This document shows, piece by piece, positions 17,697 through 27,266 of a stretch of 59,662 nucleotides of DNA. The first letter of the stretch is position 1, and every line of letters begins with the position of its first letter. Where the stretch lies: NCBI GenBank assembly GCA_013426805.1, contig JACDZG010000034.1, forward strand, positions 1 through 59,662, in the 5' to 3' direction. This DNA is from Chromatiaceae bacterium. Its GTDB lineage: Bacteria; Pseudomonadota; Gammaproteobacteria; Chromatiales; Chromatiaceae. The notes beneath the pieces are model-generated. The model made no database searches and was not told the origin of the DNA. It saw only the letters and a list, made by a program, of their open reading frames with translations. A program made the position numbers and the translations under genes.

Positions 17697-20420
17697 ATGG
17701 TAAGCCAACCAACCTGGCACCAGCGATCGATCGACGAGACCCTAGTCGCGTTGTCCACCACCACCGACGGCCTGTCCAGCGAGGAGGCTGCAACCCGATT
17801 CGCCGCGACCGGACCGAACGAATTGCCGGGCCTCAACCGGGTCTCCCCGTGGGCGATCTTTGGCGCACAATTCCACAACGTCCTCATCTTGATATTATTG
17901 GCCGCGGTGGGCCTCTCGGCCTTCCTCGGCGAAGTCCTGGAGGCCGTGGTCATCGCCGTCATCGTGCTGTTCGCGATCCTGCTCGGGTTTGTGCAGGAGT
18001 ACCGGGCCGAACGCGCCATGGAGGCGTTGCGGCGCATGGCAGCGCCCACCGCCAAGGTGTTGCGCAATGGGCGGGAACTGACGATCCCCGCCCGCGAGGT
18101 CGTGCCGGGTGATCTGGTTCTGCTCGGTGTCGGTGATCGCATCCCGGCCGACCTCCGACTGCTCGAGGCGGTGAATCTACGGATGAACGAGGCCTCCCTG
18201 ACCGGCGAATCCAATCCGGTCGAAAAGCGCGTGGCGCCGCTGACGGATGCGTCGCTCGCCCTGGGCGATCGGGTCAATCTGGCCTATGCGGGAACCGATG
18301 TCACCTATGGCCGCGGCCGCGGCCTGGTCATCGCCACCGCGCTGCACACCCAGTTCGGCCAGGTCACCAAGATGCTCGCGGGGGTCGAACCGGTCCGTAC
18401 CCCGCTGCAGCAGAATCTGGACCGGGTGGGGCGGGTCCTCGCCATTGCCGCCGGGATCATCGTGGTCCTGATCGCCGGGCTGGGTTGGCTGCGCGGCGAA
18501 CCCCTCCTGGATATGGTCATCTTCGGTGTTGCACTTGCCGTGGCAGTGGTCCCCGAGGCCCTGCCGGCGGTGGTCACGATCTCGCTGGCCATCGGCGTCC
18601 AACGCATGGTGAAACGCCACGCCCTAGTACGCCGCCTGCCCACGGTGGAAACGCTGGGCAGTACCTCAATCATCTGTTCAGACAAGACGGGCACCCTCAC
18701 ACGCGACCAGATGACCGTACGGGAGGTCTGGATGGAGGGCTGCCGGTGCACCCTCACGGGCAGCGGCTATGCGCCTACAGGGGACCTGACATTGACCACG
18801 GACGGTCCGCATGAGCGCGCCCTGCTCGGCTACCTGCTGAGCGCCGCCGCGCTCTCGTGCGACGCTCGTCTGGAACTGGACGACGGGGCCTGGCGCCTGT
18901 CCGGGGATCCGACCGAGGGGGCGCTGATCGTGGCGGCGGCCAAGGCCGGACTCGATCCACGCCGCCTGCGGGCGCGCGCTCCGCGCGTCGATGAGATCCC
19001 TTTCAGTTCAGAACGCAAACGGATGACCACCCTGCATCGGATGGCCGGCGGTGTGGTCGCCTTCTCCAAGGGCGCCACCGAAATCATCCTGGCCAACTGT
19101 TCACTCCTGGCCAGCCCGACCGGACTCCTGGAGCTTGATGAGGCCGCCCGTGGGCGGATCAACGACGCAACTTTGGCAATGGCGCAACAAGCGCTGCGGG
19201 TGCTGGCGATCGCCTACAAGCCGGAGGCCGCCCGGGCGGATGCCGAACAAACCATGGTCTTTGCCGGCCTGATCGGCATGATCGACCCGCCGCGACCCGA
19301 GGCACAGTCCGCCATCGCGGCCTGTAAACGCGCGGGCATCCGCGCCGTCATGATCACCGGCGACCATCCGGACACCGCCGCGGCCATCGCCCACGAACTC
19401 GGAATACTGGGGAATGGACGGGTCGTCATGGGTGCGGAACTGGACGCCATGAGCGACGCCGAGCTCGCTCGCCAGGTCGCCGACATCGAGGTCTATGCGC
19501 GGGTCTCGCCGGAGCACAAGTTGCGGGTCGTGACCGCATACCAGGCACAGGGGCAGGTCTGCGCCATGACCGGCGACGGGGTGAATGACGCACCTGCCCT
19601 CAAGAAGGCCGATATTGGAATCGCCATGGGGGTCACCGGCACCGATGTCAGCCGCGAGGCCGCGGACATGACGCTGACCGATGACAACTTCGCCAGCATT
19701 GTCGGCGCCGTGGAAGAGGGCCGGGGGATTTTTTCCAACATCAAGAAATACTTGATGTACCTGCTGTCATCGAATATCGGAGAAATCGGACTCATGGCCG
19801 TGGCCACCCTGGCCGGGATGCCGCTGCCGCTGTCCGCGGTCCAGATCCTGTATGTGAACCTGGCCACCGACGGCCTTCCGGCCCTGGCCCTGGCGTTCGA
19901 TCCGCCGGAATCCGACCTGATGCAGCGACCCCCCCGCGACCGTCGGACCGGCATCTTCACCAAGCCGGTCGTCTTGTTGATGCTGGTCGGCGGGATCTGG
20001 TCGACACTGGTCAATGTCGCGCTATTCGCCTGGGAGCTGCACTTGGGCGCAGCCGCGGGGCTCGACTCCGCGGTGACCCTGACCCGCGCCATGACCATGG
20101 CCTTCCTGTCGCTGGTCCTGATTCAGTTTTTCAAAGCCTACTGCTTCCGTTCCGACCGCGACTCGGTATTCATCCGACCTTTCGCCAACCGCTGGCTCAA
20201 CCTGGCCATCCTCTGGGAACTGACACTCCTGCTGCTCGTCATCTACGTGCCGACCCTTTCCGCAGCCTTCGGCACCTACCAACTCACCGGCACCGACTGG
20301 CTGGTGGTGACCGCGGCTGCGGCCACCATCATCCCCCTACTGGACTTCACTAAATGGCTGATTAGAAAATACTTCCCGTTGAACGTCGCGGGCGCGTCAG
20401 GGGTCTCGGGGGCGCCCTGA
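17697..20420 (+). CDS. P2A-type cation (Ca2+)-translocating P-type ATPase
   Basis: A 907-residue ATP-driven cation pump of the PMR1/SERCA-like class in the inner membrane. In order it has an N-terminal cation-ATPase domain, TGES (169-172), a TM4 motif VVPEALPAVVTIS, the phosphorylation site CSDKTGTLT with D329, nucleotide-binding KGA, and the hinge TGDGVND starting at T625. TM5/TM6 carry SSNIGEI and NLATDGLPALALAFD; the N-x-x-x-D pair in TM6 is the Ca2+-type ligand set. The start at 17697 is supported by an AAGGGA ribosome site and by alignment of the N-terminus; the frame is open upstream into the tRNA flank. Direction is presumed efflux. It is monocistronic with an AT-rich inverted repeat behind it. 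Confidence 0.92.
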   Translation: MVSQPTWHQRSIDETLVALSTTTDGLSSEEAATRFAATGPNELPGLNRVSPWAIFGAQFHNVLILILLAAVGLSAFLGEVLEAVVIAVIVLFAILLGFVQEYRAERAMEALRRMAAPTAKVLRNGRELTIPAREVVPGDLVLLGVGDRIPADLRLLEAVNLRMNEASLTGESNPVEKRVAPLTDASLALGDRVNLAYAGTDVTYGRGRGLVIATALHTQFGQVTKMLAGVEPVRTPLQQNLDRVGRVLAIAAGIIVVLIAGLGWLRGEPLLDMVIFGVALAVAVVPEALPAVVTISLAIGVQRMVKRHALVRRLPTVETLGSTSIICSDKTGTLTRDQMTVREVWMEGCRCTLTGSGYAPTGDLTLTTDGPHERALLGYLLSAAALSCDARLELDDGAWRLSGDPTEGALIVAAAKAGLDPRRLRARAPRVDEIPFSSERKRMTTLHRMAGGVVAFSKGATEIILANCSLLASPTGLLELDEAARGRINDATLAMAQQALRVLAIAYKPEAARADAEQTMVFAGLIGMIDPPRPEAQSAIAACKRAGIRAVMITGDHPDTAAAIAHELGILGNGRVVMGAELDAMSDAELARQVADIEVYARVSPEHKLRVVTAYQAQGQVCAMTGDGVNDAPALKKADIGIAMGVTGTDVSREAADMTLTDDNFASIVGAVEEGRGIFSNIKKYLMYLLSSNIGEIGLMAVATLAGMPLPLSAVQILYVNLATDGLPALALAFDPPESDLMQRPPRDRRTGIFTKPVVLLMLVGGIWSTLVNVALFAWELHLGAAAGLDSAVTLTRAMTMAFLSLVLIQFFKAYCFRSDRDSVFIRPFANRWLNLAILWELTLLLLVIYVPTLSAAFGTYQLTGTDWLVVTAAAATIIPLLDFTKWLIRKYFPLNVAGASGVSGAP

Positions 20421-20444
20421 ACCCGAGCGATCCCCGTCGATGTT

Positions 20445-20508
20445 GGTTTTTCGTTTCTCGTTTTTCGTAACCCAATGTTTGGTAGTCCTTAACTTAAAAC
20501 GAAAAACC
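20445..20508 (+). terminator. Inverted repeat behind the P-type ATPase
   Basis: GGTTTTTCGTTT (20445-20456) and AAACGAAAAACC (20497-20508) are exact reverse complements around a 40-base AT-rich loop. A second partial copy, TCGTTTTTCG, lies just inside. It may stop transcripts from both sides, since the DHH gene is convergent. Confidence 0.45.
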
Positions 20509-20622
20509 GAAAACGCAAGACCGTTCCGTCCTCGTAAGCCCGGCCGGCCGCCGTGGGAGCGGCCGCGGTCGTGCGCTCCGGGATGAACGCACGGCCCGTG
20601 CGAATGGGTGCTGCCCGATCCG

Positions 20623-21576
20623 TCAAAACGCCGCTATGAAACGCTCCACAAAGCGATCGTAATCCGCTTCGGGCAGTTGATTGATGCCCGCCGCGGCCTT
20701 GCGGCCGCCACCGGTCGCGAATTGACGGCAAAGCACATCAGCGCCCTGCGGACGCGTCACCGGGGCGCGTACACTGACCACGAAACCGCCCGCCGGTAAC
20801 CGTGTCAGCAACGCCTGGGCGCACTCCGGCGATGCTTGCGCGAGCTCATTGGCAAGTACGCCGCTGGCCCGACGCGCCCACGGATCGGCGGGAAGGATGT
20901 AGAGTCGATGACGCTCGCCCGCCACGGTCGGCGCGGTGCCTCGCGCCAGCGCCATATCGTCGGCGTAACCGTCACTCAAGGCGCGGAAGGCAGCGTCTTC
21001 ATTGATGAAATCCAGCGGGTTGACGTAAGGATGAAGCCGGCGGTACAGGTCGTCGGGGGCAAAATGCAGGTCGGCCACCGCGGCCCCATACCCATTGTAA
21101 TTGATGTAAATCCCCAGCTCACGCAACTGGGCCAGCGCGGGCGGGGCGAGTTCGAGCGGCAGCGCCGCCCGATAGGCAGCGGCATCGAAGTTGTCGCCGA
21201 AGGTGCCGACGACCGCCCACGCGCGCAAACGCCCGTCGAGAAACTCATCGACCAGCAGACAAGTGCCCTTATCGGGCAGGGTCTCGATGTGACAGTCGAA
21301 CCCGGGGTGGCGGGGAATCTCGCCGGGGAAATGGTGATCGAAATAGCGCACCCGAACGTCGGCGGCCAGCAGGCGATCGAGTGCCGCACGGTTGGTATCG
21401 AGGGAAATATCGAGCACCGTCACCCGGTCGCCGGGGCCGGCAGTCACCCGTTCCAGCAGCGCGATCTCACGCTTGACACCGGTCACCAGGGTGCTGTTGA
21501 GCGGCTCGGCGAGCCGCAGTTGCTGGAGGGCGCAGATGCCGTCCGCGTCGCCGTTGAAGACATCGAATTCAGTCAT
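20623..21576 (-). CDS. DHH superfamily phosphoesterase-like protein
   Basis: A 317-residue protein. The N-terminus has the DHH-family metal motif FNGDADGICALQQL (residues 7-20), then D56 in VLDISLD and the eponymous D80-H81-H82 in YFDHHFPG. The C-terminal region ends in a DHHA1-like glycine-rich motif, QFATGGGRKAAAGINQL. Family members cleave nucleotide or polyphosphate phosphoesters (RecJ, NrnA, PPase types); the substrate here is not evident. The start at MTEFDVFNGD is chosen because family proteins begin right at this strand. It is divergent from ndk. Confidence 0.88.
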   Translation of the reverse strand: MTEFDVFNGDADGICALQQLRLAEPLNSTLVTGVKREIALLERVTAGPGDRVTVLDISLDTNRAALDRLLAADVRVRYFDHHFPGEIPRHPGFDCHIETLPDKGTCLLVDEFLDGRLRAWAVVGTFGDNFDAAAYRAALPLELAPPALAQLRELGIYINYNGYGAAVADLHFAPDDLYRRLHPYVNPLDFINEDAAFRALSDGYADDMALARGTAPTVAGERHRLYILPADPWARRASGVLANELAQASPECAQALLTRLPAGGFVVSVRAPVTRPQGADVLCRQFATGGGRKAAAGINQLPEADYDRFVERFIAAF

Positions 21577-21833
21577 GGATCGCCTCTTAAGAGTTGCTGT
21601 TTGGGCCGTCCGGGGTTCACCACGCACCAGTTCGCTGCCCCCCCGGAGACGGGACTTCGATCCGTGGGGCAACGCCTGGCATTGCCGGACACTCCCCCTT
21701 GCCGTTAGACTTGACGGCTACCCTCAAGCCGGTCCGCCGGGGCGTCGGTCGTCGCCTGGTCGCGTCGCGCCGCTGCAACAGGCCGCTATTATCATCCCAC
21801 AAGCGCACCGCCGCACCCTATCCTGGAGCCGCT

Positions 21834-22262
21834 ATGTCCGTCGAACGCACACTCTCTATCATCAAACCCAATGCCGTTGCCAAAGATGCCATCGGCGCCA
21901 TCCTCGGCCGCTTCGAGGCCGCCGGACTGCGCATCGTCGCCGCCCGGATGCTGCAGCTGAGCAAGGAACAGGCGTCCGCGTTCTACGCCGTCCATCAGGG
22001 CAAACCGTTTTTCGACGAACTCGTGGGGTTCATGACCTCCGGTCCGGTCATGGTCCAAGCCCTGGAGGGCGAAGACGCGGTCGCCAGGAACCGCGAGATC
22101 ATGGGGGCGACCAACCCGGCCAACGCGGCCCCCGGTACCATCCGCGCCGACTTTGCCGACTCCTTCACGGAAAACGCGGTCCATGGCTCGGACGCCCCGG
22201 ATACCGCGGCCGTGGAGATCGCGTTCTTTTTCCCGGAAGGCATCTGCCCGCGGACCCGCTGA
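21834..22262 (+). CDS. ndk: Nucleoside diphosphate kinase
   Basis: Transfers the gamma phosphate of ATP to nucleoside diphosphates through a phospho-histidine. The 142-residue protein shows the N-terminal [12 protein letters not shown], the ATP-site stretch [18 protein letters not shown], and the active-site H117 in [13 protein letters not shown] lies 6 bases ahead of the ATG. It begins the operon that continues with rlmN 28 bases later. Confidence 0.98.
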   Translation: MSVERTLSIIKPNAVAKDAIGAILGRFEAAGLRIVAARMLQLSKEQASAFYAVHQGKPFFDELVGFMTSGPVMVQALEGEDAVARNREIMGATNPANAAPGTIRADFADSFTENAVHGSDAPDTAAVEIAFFFPEGICPRTR

Positions 22263-22290
22263 TGCCAGCCGGAACCGCGCGGTGACACCG

Positions 22291-23424
22291 ATGACCACGC
22301 CGATGGATGCCGGTCGGACCAAACCGAACCTGCCGGACCTGGACGCCGCGGAGTGCGCCGCCCTGGTCGCGGCACTCGGTTTCAAGCCGTTCCACGGACG
22401 CAATTTGTTCAAGTGGCTGCATAAACACGGCGTCATCGACTACGATGGCATGACCGATCTGCCGAAAGCGCTACGCACGGCACTCGCCGACGCGGTCAGT
22501 ATCCGTCTGCCGCACATCAGCCACACCCAGCCCGGTGCCGACGGCACGGTGAAATGGGTCATGGAACTTGCGGACGGCCAACGGGTCGAGGCAGTGTACA
22601 TTCCCGAGGATGGCCGCAGTACCCTCTGCGTCTCGTCGCAGGTTGGCTGCGCGCTGGACTGCGCCTTCTGCGCCACCGCCCGCCAGGGATTCAACCGCAA
22701 CCTCCAGGTCGGGGAGATCATCGGCCAGGTCTGGCACGCGGCGCGACAACTCGGGGCGGCGCCGACCAACGTGGTGATGATGGGCATGGGTGAACCGCTG
22801 GCCAATTTCGAGGCGGTGGTCAAGGCGATGGCGATCATGCAGGATGACTTGGCCTACATGATCGCCACGTCGCGGGTGACCCTGAGCACCTCCGGCATTG
22901 TCCCCAACATCTATCGGTTGCGCGAGGTCAGCGACGTGTCACTCGCCGTCTCACTGCATGCCCCGAACAACGCATTGCGCGACCAGTTGGTACCAATCAA
23001 CCGGAAATATCCGCTCGAAGCACTGCTGCCCGCCTGCCGAGCCTATCTGGGCGGCGACAAACGCCGCAAGATCACCTGGGAGTATGTCATGCTGGACGGC
23101 ATCAATGACAGCCTTCAGCACGCCAAGCAGTTGATCCGGTTATTGGAAGGGACCCCTTCCAAGGTCAACCTGATTCCCTTCAACCCCTTCCCCGGCAGCG
23201 GTTACATCACCTCGTCGCCGCCACGGCTGGAAGCCTTTCGGCAGCGCCTGATGGGCTCGGGTCTGCTCACTTTCACACGCAAGACGCGCGGCGACGCGAT
23301 TTCCGCCGCCTGCGGCCAACTGGTGGGCCGAGTCGAGGACCGCACGCGCAGACAGACCGGCGTAATTCCTGTCCCAGTCGCGCTGCCCGCGCGCGGGACC
23401 AGCGTATTCCACGACCGCTCATGA
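22291..23424 (+). CDS. rlmN: Dual-specificity 23S rRNA/tRNA (adenine-C2)-methyltransferase
   Basis: A radical SAM enzyme that methylates C2 of A2503 in 23S rRNA and A37 of several tRNAs. The 377-residue protein has the [4Fe-4S] motif C120-x3-C124-x2-C127 in VGCALDCAFCATARQGF, MMGMGEPLANF for SAM binding, TWEYVMLDGIND, and the C-terminal methyl-carrier Cys in RGDAISAACGQL. The frame is open upstream into ndk; the ATG at 22291 gives the family N-terminus. Its stop overlaps the pilW start by 4 bases. Confidence 0.97.
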   Translation: MTTPMDAGRTKPNLPDLDAAECAALVAALGFKPFHGRNLFKWLHKHGVIDYDGMTDLPKALRTALADAVSIRLPHISHTQPGADGTVKWVMELADGQRVEAVYIPEDGRSTLCVSSQVGCALDCAFCATARQGFNRNLQVGEIIGQVWHAARQLGAAPTNVVMMGMGEPLANFEAVVKAMAIMQDDLAYMIATSRVTLSTSGIVPNIYRLREVSDVSLAVSLHAPNNALRDQLVPINRKYPLEALLPACRAYLGGDKRRKITWEYVMLDGINDSLQHAKQLIRLLEGTPSKVNLIPFNPFPGSGYITSSPPRLEAFRQRLMGSGLLTFTRKTRGDAISAACGQLVGRVEDRTRRQTGVIPVPVALPARGTSVFHDRS

Positions 23425-24185
23425 GTAGGGCCATGGTCGCTCGCCTCACCGCCGTGAGCGGGCTCTGCCTGAGTCTTGCCGCGTGCGGCTATCTCGCGCC
23501 CCGCAAGGCAAACGACTCCATGACCCTGGACGCCGAGAACAGCCCCGGCGACCTTTATGTCGCGATGGCTGCGGAGTACTACCGGCTGGGACAACTGGAC
23601 GAGGCGTTGCGCCGCGCCGAGCATGCGATTGGCGAGGATAAGAAAAACCCGCGCGCCTATTTTGTGATCGCGATGATCTATCAGCGGCTCGGGGAGATGG
23701 CCCGCGCGGAAGCGAACTTCAAGCGGGCATTGGAACTCTCTCCCAAGAATCCGGATATTCTAAATGCTTACGGAGCCTTTTTCTGCGCGCAACGCCGTTA
23801 CCCCGAAGCCCAGCAACAGTTCACCAAAGCGACCGAGAACCCGCTCTATGCCACCCCCTGGATGTCGCTGACCAACGCCGGCACCTGCGCCGACAGTGCC
23901 GGCAATCTCGCCCAGGCCGAGGCAAATTACCGCCGCGCGCTGACCGCGAACTCACGCTTCGGACCGGCCCTATTCCAAATGGCCGAACTCGAGTTCAAAC
24001 GCGGCAATGGCAAGGCCGCCAAGGAGTACCTGGATCGCTACTTTCAGGCCAACACCCCGGCGCCGCAGGTCCTGATCCTGGCGATCAGAGTCGAGCGCAA
24101 ACTGGGCAATACCAAATCCGCGGCGACCTACGAACAGGTCCTGCGGAAAAGTTTTCCGGACGCCCCCGAAACCAAGGCGCTTTAG
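23421..24185 (+). CDS. pilW: Type IV pilus biogenesis/stability TPR lipoprotein
   Basis: PilW/PilF is the outer-membrane pilotin that helps the PilQ secretin assemble. The 254-residue protein has a lipoprotein signal (CLSLAACG, acylated C22) followed by tandem TPRs: SPGDLYVAMAAEYYRLGQLD, PRAYFVIAMIYQRLGEM, PDILNAYGAFFCAQRRY, and FGPALFQMAELEFKRGN. Its position between rlmN and rodZ is the standard gammaproteobacterial order. Translation is coupled to rlmN through the ATGA overlap. Confidence 0.94.
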   Translation: MSRAMVARLTAVSGLCLSLAACGYLAPRKANDSMTLDAENSPGDLYVAMAAEYYRLGQLDEALRRAEHAIGEDKKNPRAYFVIAMIYQRLGEMARAEANFKRALELSPKNPDILNAYGAFFCAQRRYPEAQQQFTKATENPLYATPWMSLTNAGTCADSAGNLAQAEANYRRALTANSRFGPALFQMAELEFKRGNGKAAKEYLDRYFQANTPAPQVLILAIRVERKLGNTKSAATYEQVLRKSFPDAPETKAL

Positions 24186-24198
24186 GGAGCCGCTGTCG

Positions 24199-25194
24199 AT
24201 GAATCCAGCACCAGCCATGAGTACCGATGATCAAAACGTCGTCGAATTCGCCGAGAGCCCGGGACGCCGTCTGCGCGTCCAACGCCAGGCCCGCGGACTG
24301 GAGGTGGAGCGGGTCGCCGCCCAGCTCCATCTGCGCGTGCCGATGGTCGAGGCCCTGGAGCAAGACCGCTATCATGACCTTCCCGGCCCGGTTTTCATCG
24401 CCGGCTATCTGCGCAATTACGCACGCCTGCTCGGGCTCGACCCGGAGCCCCTCATCATGGCCTACCGGGCGTCCAATCCGGACCCGGAACCGGTCGAGCT
24501 GGGCTTCAAACCCGTCCCGAAACAAACCATCGGTCATGAGATCACCAGTGCGCACGTCCTGATGCGGCTGATCAGTCTCGGACTGCTGGCCGCCGTGATC
24601 GCGATGGTCGTCTTGTGGTGGCAAAATCGGGCCGAATTGATGCCCGCACCCACCGCCGCCGACTCGGCAAACATCCCCTTGACCGCGACGGCGAACCCGA
24701 GCGTCGGACAACCTGCCGCGGACGTCTCGCTGGAGCCGGCGCCGACACCTGATCCGACGGCGGATACCGCGATGGCGTCGGCGACCGCCGCGTCCGCTGC
24801 TTTATCCGCATCAGGCGAGACAGCGCAACTCGCCCTGCCAACGCCACCCCGCGCGAATGAACCCGCGAATCTCGCGCCAACGCTCACCGACACGGCCTCG
24901 GCGACGGATGCGCAAGGCACCGCAGCGAGCCCGTCGGCCAAGCCGACCGAGGTCGCCATCACCTTCTCCGGCCCGACCTGGGTCAAGATCCTTGACGCCG
25001 CGGGCGCCGCCGTAGTCAGCGGCACGATGCGCAAGGGCGACACCCGTGTCCTCACCGGCACCCCACCCTACACGTTCAACATCGGCATTGCGCGCGTCGC
25101 CCAAGTCACCGTCGGCGGCCGCCCCATCGATCTCGAACGCTACACCAAAGGCGGTCGGGCCAAATTCAAGCTCGACCCGAGTAAACCCGAATGA
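24199..25194 (+). CDS. rodZ: Cytoskeletal membrane protein RodZ
   Basis: RodZ links MreB to the inner membrane to keep rod shape. The 331-residue protein has the cytoplasmic Xre-like helix-turn-helix (residues about 20-85; [20 protein letters not shown], then [17 protein letters not shown]), one transmembrane helix (about 118-137; [18 protein letters not shown]), an Ala/Thr/Pro-rich periplasmic linker, and the C-terminal DUF4115 beta domain ([20 protein letters not shown]...TPPYTFNIG). It lies 13 bases after pilW. The next gene is hisS, not ispG as in most relatives. Confidence 0.95.
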   Translation: MNPAPAMSTDDQNVVEFAESPGRRLRVQRQARGLEVERVAAQLHLRVPMVEALEQDRYHDLPGPVFIAGYLRNYARLLGLDPEPLIMAYRASNPDPEPVELGFKPVPKQTIGHEITSAHVLMRLISLGLLAAVIAMVVLWWQNRAELMPAPTAADSANIPLTATANPSVGQPAADVSLEPAPTPDPTADTAMASATAASAALSASGETAQLALPTPPRANEPANLAPTLTDTASATDAQGTAASPSAKPTEVAITFSGPTWVKILDAAGAAVVSGTMRKGDTRVLTGTPPYTFNIGIARVAQVTVGGRPIDLERYTKGGRAKFKLDPSKPE

Positions 25195-25261
25195 CGCGGT
25201 TGCCGGGGACGCGCCCCGCACACCCCATACGATGGGACCGACACGACATGACGACGACCCT

Positions 25262-26533
25262 ATGACCACGACGATAGCGGCGATTCGCGGGATGCATGAC
25301 ATCCTGCCGGAACGGATCAGCACCTGGCAGCGCATCGAAGACGCGGCCCGGCAGGTCCTCGCCGGTTATGGCTATACAGAGATCCGGACCCCGATCGTCG
25401 AGATCACGGACCTGTTCAAACGCTCCATCGGCGAGGTCACTGATATCGTCGAGAAGGAGATGTACAGCTTCACGGACCGTAATGGTGACGCGCTGAGCCT
25501 GCGTCCGGAGGGCACAGCAAGCTGTGTGCGCGCCGTCATCGAAAACGGCTTGCTGAATCAGCCCCTGCGACTCTGGTACCGCGGTCCTATGTTCCGCCAC
25601 GAACGCCCCCAGCGCGGTCGCTACCGGCAGTTCCACCAGATCGGCGTCGAGGTCTTCGGCCTCAACGGTCCGGATATCGACCTGGAAGTTATCCTGCTCA
25701 CGGCCCGACTGTGGCGTACCCTGGGGCTGACCGGACTGCGACTGGAGGTCAACAGCCTCGGCGACACCCAGGAGCGCGCGGCCTACCGCGAGCAACTCGT
25801 GGACTATCTGGAAGGCCATCGGACGCACCTCGACGCCGATAGTCAGCGGCGACTCACGACCAATCCATTGCGGGTGCTCGACTCCAAGAGCCCCGAGACG
25901 CAGGCCATCACGGCCGCCGCACCGCGCCTCATGGACAGCCTGGGGGAGGCGACGCGCGCTCATTTCGCGGCAATTCTGGCCGGACTGGAGGCTGTCGGCA
26001 TTGCGTATCGGATCAACCCGCGCCTGGTGCGCGGACTGGACTACTATAACCGGACCGTCTTTGAGTGGATTACCGACGATCTGGGCGCCCAAGGCACGGT
26101 CTGTGCCGGCGGCCGCTATGATGGACTGGTCGCGCAACTGGGCGGGCGCGATACCCCGGCGGTCGGGTTCGCACTCGGGATCGAACGTCTGGTCGAACTC
26201 GTGGAGGCCGCGGGCACAGTCGCCGCACCGCCGCTGGACGCCTACCTGGTCGCGGTCGGCGAGCAGGCGCAGCGTGAGGCACCGGTGCTTGCCGAGCGCC
26301 TGCGCGACGCGGCGCCCGGACTGCGACTCATGACCCACTGCGGCGGCGGCAGTTTCAAGAGCCAGTTCAAACGCGCCGACAAGAGCGGGGCACGTTACGC
26401 CCTGGTCATCGGCGACACCGAACTGGCGCGCGGCGTGATCGGAATCAAACCCCTGCGCGAGGAAACCGGACAACGGGAATTGACCCTTGCGGAGGCGACC
26501 GTGTTGCTGACCGCGGCCCGCCCGCTCGCCTAG
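25262..26533 (+). CDS. hisS: Histidyl-tRNA synthetase
   Basis: Class II aminoacyl-tRNA synthetase charging tRNA-His. The 423-residue protein has [12 protein letters not shown] at the N-terminus, motif 2 in [22 protein letters not shown], the histidine-A loops [15 protein letters not shown] and [13 protein letters not shown], motif 3 in [11 protein letters not shown], and the C-terminal anticodon domain. The ATG at 25262 is the one that aligns with family starts. It is part of the rodZ-hisS-yfgM-bamB-der run. Confidence 0.98.
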   Translation: MTTTIAAIRGMHDILPERISTWQRIEDAARQVLAGYGYTEIRTPIVEITDLFKRSIGEVTDIVEKEMYSFTDRNGDALSLRPEGTASCVRAVIENGLLNQPLRLWYRGPMFRHERPQRGRYRQFHQIGVEVFGLNGPDIDLEVILLTARLWRTLGLTGLRLEVNSLGDTQERAAYREQLVDYLEGHRTHLDADSQRRLTTNPLRVLDSKSPETQAITAAAPRLMDSLGEATRAHFAAILAGLEAVGIAYRINPRLVRGLDYYNRTVFEWITDDLGAQGTVCAGGRYDGLVAQLGGRDTPAVGFALGIERLVELVEAAGTVAAPPLDAYLVAVGEQAQREAPVLAERLRDAAPGLRLMTHCGGGSFKSQFKRADKSGARYALVIGDTELARGVIGIKPLREETGQRELTLAEATVLLTAARPLA

Positions 26534-26626
26534 CCGCCGCCGTGAGGCTGGGCGCAGTGGCCCGACCCATCGCAAGCAAATGCAATCCAACGCAATCAAG
26601 ACAATGAGACCCAACAGGATACGAGC

Positions 26627-27256
26627 GTGAGTGACTACGAAACCGACGACGAGAAAGTCGAGGCCATCAAGAAGTGGTGGAAGGAAAACGGCATGTCCGT
26701 GGTCATCGGGTTAGCCGTCGGCCTCGCGGCAGTCTATGGGTGGCGCGCCTGGACCGACTACCGCAACACTGTCGGGTCCCAAGCGTCCGCCGCCTTCGAG
26801 CAGTTGGCGGCCAGCGCCGCGGCCGGGCAGGTGGACTCCGCCGCCAAACAGGAAGAGATCCTCAGCAGCCGTTTCGGCTCCACCCCCTACCCCACCTTCG
26901 GCGCGCTGGTCATCGCCAAAGCCCGGTATGACCAAGGTGACGCCGCGGGCGCCATGACGACCCTGCAACAAGTCATCGCGAAGGCCCCGGATCCGGCGCT
27001 GGCGCGACTCGCCGCCTTGCGGCTCGCGCGGATTCAGCTCGCGGAGGGCCAATTGGACGCCGCCGCGGCCACCGTCGCCGCACATGACAACACGCCGGCT
27101 TTCGCCGGCGATTTTGCCGCGGTGCGCGGCGACATTGCCGCCGCACGGGGTGATCACGCGGGGGCACGTCGCGAATACGAACGGGCGATCGCTGCCGGGA
27201 CCAGCCTGCCCCAGTTGATTCGGCTCAAGCTCGACAACCTGCCCACGACCGGGTGA
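26627..27256 (+). CDS. yfgM: YfgM-type ancillary SecYEG translocon/TPR protein
   Basis: A 209-residue bitopic inner-membrane protein: a short cytoplasmic N-terminus (YETDDEKVEAIKKWWKENG), a membrane helix about residues 24-42 (VVIGLAVGLAAVYGWRAW), and periplasmic TPR-like helices (ALVIAKARYDQGDAAGAMTT; ARLAALRLARIQLAEGQLDA). YfgM works with PpiD at the translocon and in periplasmic chaperoning. The start is GTG (26627), dictated by the position of the conserved YETDDE segment; no ATG is available nearby. It is located directly upstream of bamB, as in gammaproteobacteria. Confidence 0.92.
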   Translation: MSDYETDDEKVEAIKKWWKENGMSVVIGLAVGLAAVYGWRAWTDYRNTVGSQASAAFEQLAASAAAGQVDSAAKQEEILSSRFGSTPYPTFGALVIAKARYDQGDAAGAMTTLQQVIAKAPDPALARLAALRLARIQLAEGQLDAAAATVAAHDNTPAFAGDFAAVRGDIAAARGDHAGARREYERAIAAGTSLPQLIRLKLDNLPTTG

Positions 27257-27266
27257 GTCACACGCT

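Noticed and set aside
25166-26614. 482-codon minus-strand frame opposite hisS
   Set aside because: hisS is unmistakable on the other strand; the frame also runs past both its ends without protein character.
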